From Ophiura sarsii (taxonomy: Eukaryota; Echinodermata; Ophiuroidea; Amphilepidida; Ophiuridae): a stretch of 64,000 bases of DNA. Numbering within the stretch: the first letter of the stretch is position 1; each line of letters starts with the position of its first letter. The position numbers and the translations under genes were made by a program. Where the stretch lies: positions 18,613,874-18,677,873 of the forward strand of contig CM069455.1 of NCBI GenBank assembly GCA_035610835.1. Direction: 5' to 3'. This document shows positions 61,881 through 64,000 of the stretch, in pieces. Below the pieces are notes generated by a model, which saw only the letters and a list, made by a program, of their open reading frames with translations, searched no databases and was not told the origin of the DNA.

Positions 61881-62904
61881 GGTCTACCCCGGGTGGAAAG
61901 TCATGTGGGTATTTCCATTGCTGCTTATATATATATATATATATATAAAACTGTTAGCATAACACTTAACATTTTGATATGGTTTGAGGACTTTTGAGTA
62001 AGAGTACCTGAAAAAAATTGTGGACAAAAGCTGATAAATATCCGCGCGTAAGCGCTGTGATCATTTTTGGAACAGCGCTATATAAGCACCGCTATTATTA
62101 TTATTATTATTACCGCACGATATTTTGAGCAAAGGTTTCTCACATCGGGTCGACATATGGAGGTAAAGGACAACAACAGAAAAGAGATTGAAGATATAAA
62201 CGGAGCCAATTATTTGGACTCAAGTTCTTTCAGTCACGCTGCTGAGATGCCTCGGTTGCAGTATCTTCCACATCTGAATCTCCAACATTCTTGAGTCTTA
62301 TGCCGGGTATGCATGTTAAAGAGCTAAGGTGAGAAATGGTCCTGATTCCGCGTGAAGAATATTCTTATAGATGTCCGATTTTCAAAATCTAAAATTCCTA
62401 TGAAAGCTGGGCGTTTGCGCAAGATATATTTGAAAACAATTTGGAAAATATCAATAAAGTCGTAATTACCTCGGTATAGATCATTCTGAGATACCCTGTA
62501 ATCTATGGGACCGGTTATACGAGGATCATTCAATAAGTTCTGCCTCTTCACTCATAACATCGCTAATATGAATGTCAGCCTCATGACATTTGTCATGATT
62601 ATAGCTCTGAATCATAGCTACACATTTATAGTCAATGATAATTTTTTCACTTTTGATATGATGCAATCAAAGCCAGAGAGAGATTTTGGACAACGGACAC
62701 GGAAAACTACCCCAAAGATTTTATTTTTCTTCTTCTTCGTTTTCTCAAAGTATTGTATGATTAGATTTACAGCCCGATTTAAATACTGAAAATAGAGAAC
62801 AACAATGAATGATTTTTGAAAATAATACTGTAATGTCATGTATTGATCAGATTATAGGCAATATTAACCTTTGTAAGGCTTGCAAATAGTTTAATTTCAA
62901 CTTA

Positions 62905-63360
62905 ACATGATAGTTGGAAAATAGGTGGAAAATTCAAATACTTATTATCTTATTCAAATGTTTAAAAGATATAAGTCCAACCTATTTATCATCCAACTTT
63001 GAATTTGTACATAACTATCACAATCATACTACCAGGAATCATTCAAGTAATACTTTAATCATTCCTAAAATCAACTCAAATTCTGGTATGCGCACTTTTC
63101 TTTTCAGATCTAGCCATCTGTGGAACAATTTATCACCATCTATTCGTATTGATTTAGAAAATTTGTCACTCGGTCAATTCAAATCCTATATTTCCACTGT
63201 ATCATAATTTGTATTATAATTTGTATTATATTTAAACACTGTAACATTTGTTATTTGTATGTACTTATGATGTATCGAAATGAGGGCCTGCTTGGAAAGC
63301 AGTGCAAGTCACTGAAGCATATTACCCTCAATAAAGAAAGCATAAATAAAAAAATAAAAT
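62905..63360 (+). mobile_element. 5'-truncated CR1/L2-type LINE 3' end
   Basis: The frame to 63207 shows the same C-terminal layout: ILIILFKCLKDISPTYLSS, NTLIIPKINSNSGMRTFLFR, SSHLWNNLSPSIR, LGQFKSYI. It is followed by GGGCCTGCTTGGAAAGCAGTG, CCTCAATAAAGAAAG and an A-rich tail, a typical CR1/L2 3' end. No catalytic domain. Confidence 0.8.
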
Positions 63361-63426
63361 AAAAATAGTCACTTTATGAGTTTTCCTATGTTACATTTAT
63401 AATAGTCAATGGTAGAAAATGTCTCA

Positions 63427-63592
63427 TTTTCGAGTTTGGAGTATCGAGTATCGAGTATCGAGTATCGAGTTTAAAACTCGAAACTCAAAAATGAGACTCG
63501 AAACTCGAAATGTTAAACTCGAAACTCAATACTCGAAACTCGATACTCGAAACACGAAACTCGAAACTGAGACTCGAAACTCGAAGATAAGT
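63427..63592. repeat. CGAGTATCGAGT / ACTCGAAACTCGA satellite
   Basis: Direct repeats of GAGTATC and then ACTCGAA in the opposite sense, so the two halves can pair as a long hairpin. Non-coding. Confidence 0.85.
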
Positions 63593-64000
63593 AACACACG
63601 TGATTCAAGACAGGGAAGCATAGAACCATTATAAATATTGTATCAATAATCAGATTAAGATTTCAAATTACTGCTTTCCTCTCAATTGGAAGATACTACC
63701 TATACATTATACTGAAATGGTACACCAGCCAAAGTCTGTGAATCTGCTATAGTTACATTGTGATTTTGACCCATCTCCCTCATCTCACGGCCATTATTAC
63801 CCCAAGTAAACTGCCCGCACATCCCTGCCATACCAAATAACAGCAAAAGCCTGAAACCATTGGAACTTTCAAGAACCGCGCGTTAATATACTGTACAGTA
63901 TTGGTGTATCCAAGGAATGCCTTGGTTTATCATAAAATATGCCGTTTAAAAAATAAAATGAAAGCCCTATTTTAGAAGGTTGATTTATAATGACTCTATA
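63593..64000. other. No feature seen
   Basis: AT-rich tail of the window. No exon, repeat unit or RNA gene that I can support. Confidence 0.6.

Larger units (their letters stand above)
61395..61934. mobile_element. Inverted-repeat element enclosing a (CCCTAA)n array
   Basis: The left end GCAGCGATGGAAATACCCAC, ATGACTTTCCACCCGGGGTA is mirrored by the right end TACCCCGGGTGGAAAGTCAT, GTGGGTATTTCCATTGCTGC, both bounded by (TA)n. Between them are CCCTAA repeats (61630-61770) and a 15-bp GGTCGACTTAGGGTT array (61777-61880), which is complementary to the CCAACCCTAAAGTCGACC at the left. A one-ended relative lies at 55076-55125. Confidence 0.85.

Noticed and set aside
61572..61997. 141-codon frame rich in Asn-Pro
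   Set aside because: It is only the translation of the CCCTAA array and the following 15-mer repeat.
62067..62294. 75-codon plus-strand frame with EVKDNNRKEIEDINGANYLD
   Set aside because: Could be an exon, but I found no convincing splice partner or family, so it is not annotated.
62480..62515. Possible 26-nt minus-strand exon between ACAG and GTAATT
   Set aside because: Too short to support without neighbours; no homology seen.

Overview
This is a metazoan nuclear window, rich in introns and repeats. The short GT-AG exons, the TTAGGG-type telomere-like array, the non-LTR and Penelope-type retroelements and the very many foldback or MITE-like elements fit a marine invertebrate, perhaps a non-vertebrate deuterostome, but I cannot name the species. 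I rebuilt two protein-coding genes exon by exon, both on the minus strand. Almost everything else is repeat.

Gene 1 (minus, about 36357 down to 5234, continuing past the left edge) is the peroxisomal half-transporter ABCD3/PMP70. Fifteen exons join in one frame from the start codon through the whole transmembrane half (417 codons). The ATP-binding half must lie left of base 1. Exon 14 exists as two intact 92-nt versions with matching splice phases, a likely mutually exclusive pair. Exons 5, 9 and 14 each carry a local tandem array of partial, decaying copies. A perfect DR1 nuclear-receptor motif (AGGTCA-A-AGGTCA) lies 35 bp upstream of the start codon.

Gene 2 (minus, 57752 down to 46897) is complete: eight exons, 969 nt, 322 residues. 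It encodes a single-pass (type II) membrane anchor, a Gly/Asn-rich linker and a family-3 bacterial-type solute-binding domain, with no ion-channel segments. A stand-alone, membrane-tethered amino-acid-binding-protein fold in an animal is the most unusual gene here. One further good exon (60948-61053, minus) suggests another gene or an alternative upstream exon to its right.

Between the two genes (36.4-46.9 kb) lie a dead full-length-like non-LTR retrotransposon (37.56-40.7 kb, minus) and a decayed multicopy ORF with a nuclease-like N-terminus (41.05-43.4 kb, plus), interrupted by a 1.07-kb hairpin element. Elsewhere there are 5'-truncated LINE 3' ends (7.47 and 62.9 kb), two Penelope-like fragments with GIY-YIG remains (25.2 and 32.5 kb), tRNA-derived SINE-like pieces and at least a dozen foldback families (TTAA, TA and 8-bp target duplications). 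There are also several minisatellites, unusually long poly-G/poly-C tracts (up to 41 nt) and a terminal-inverted-repeat element whose interior is about 23 copies of CCCTAA.
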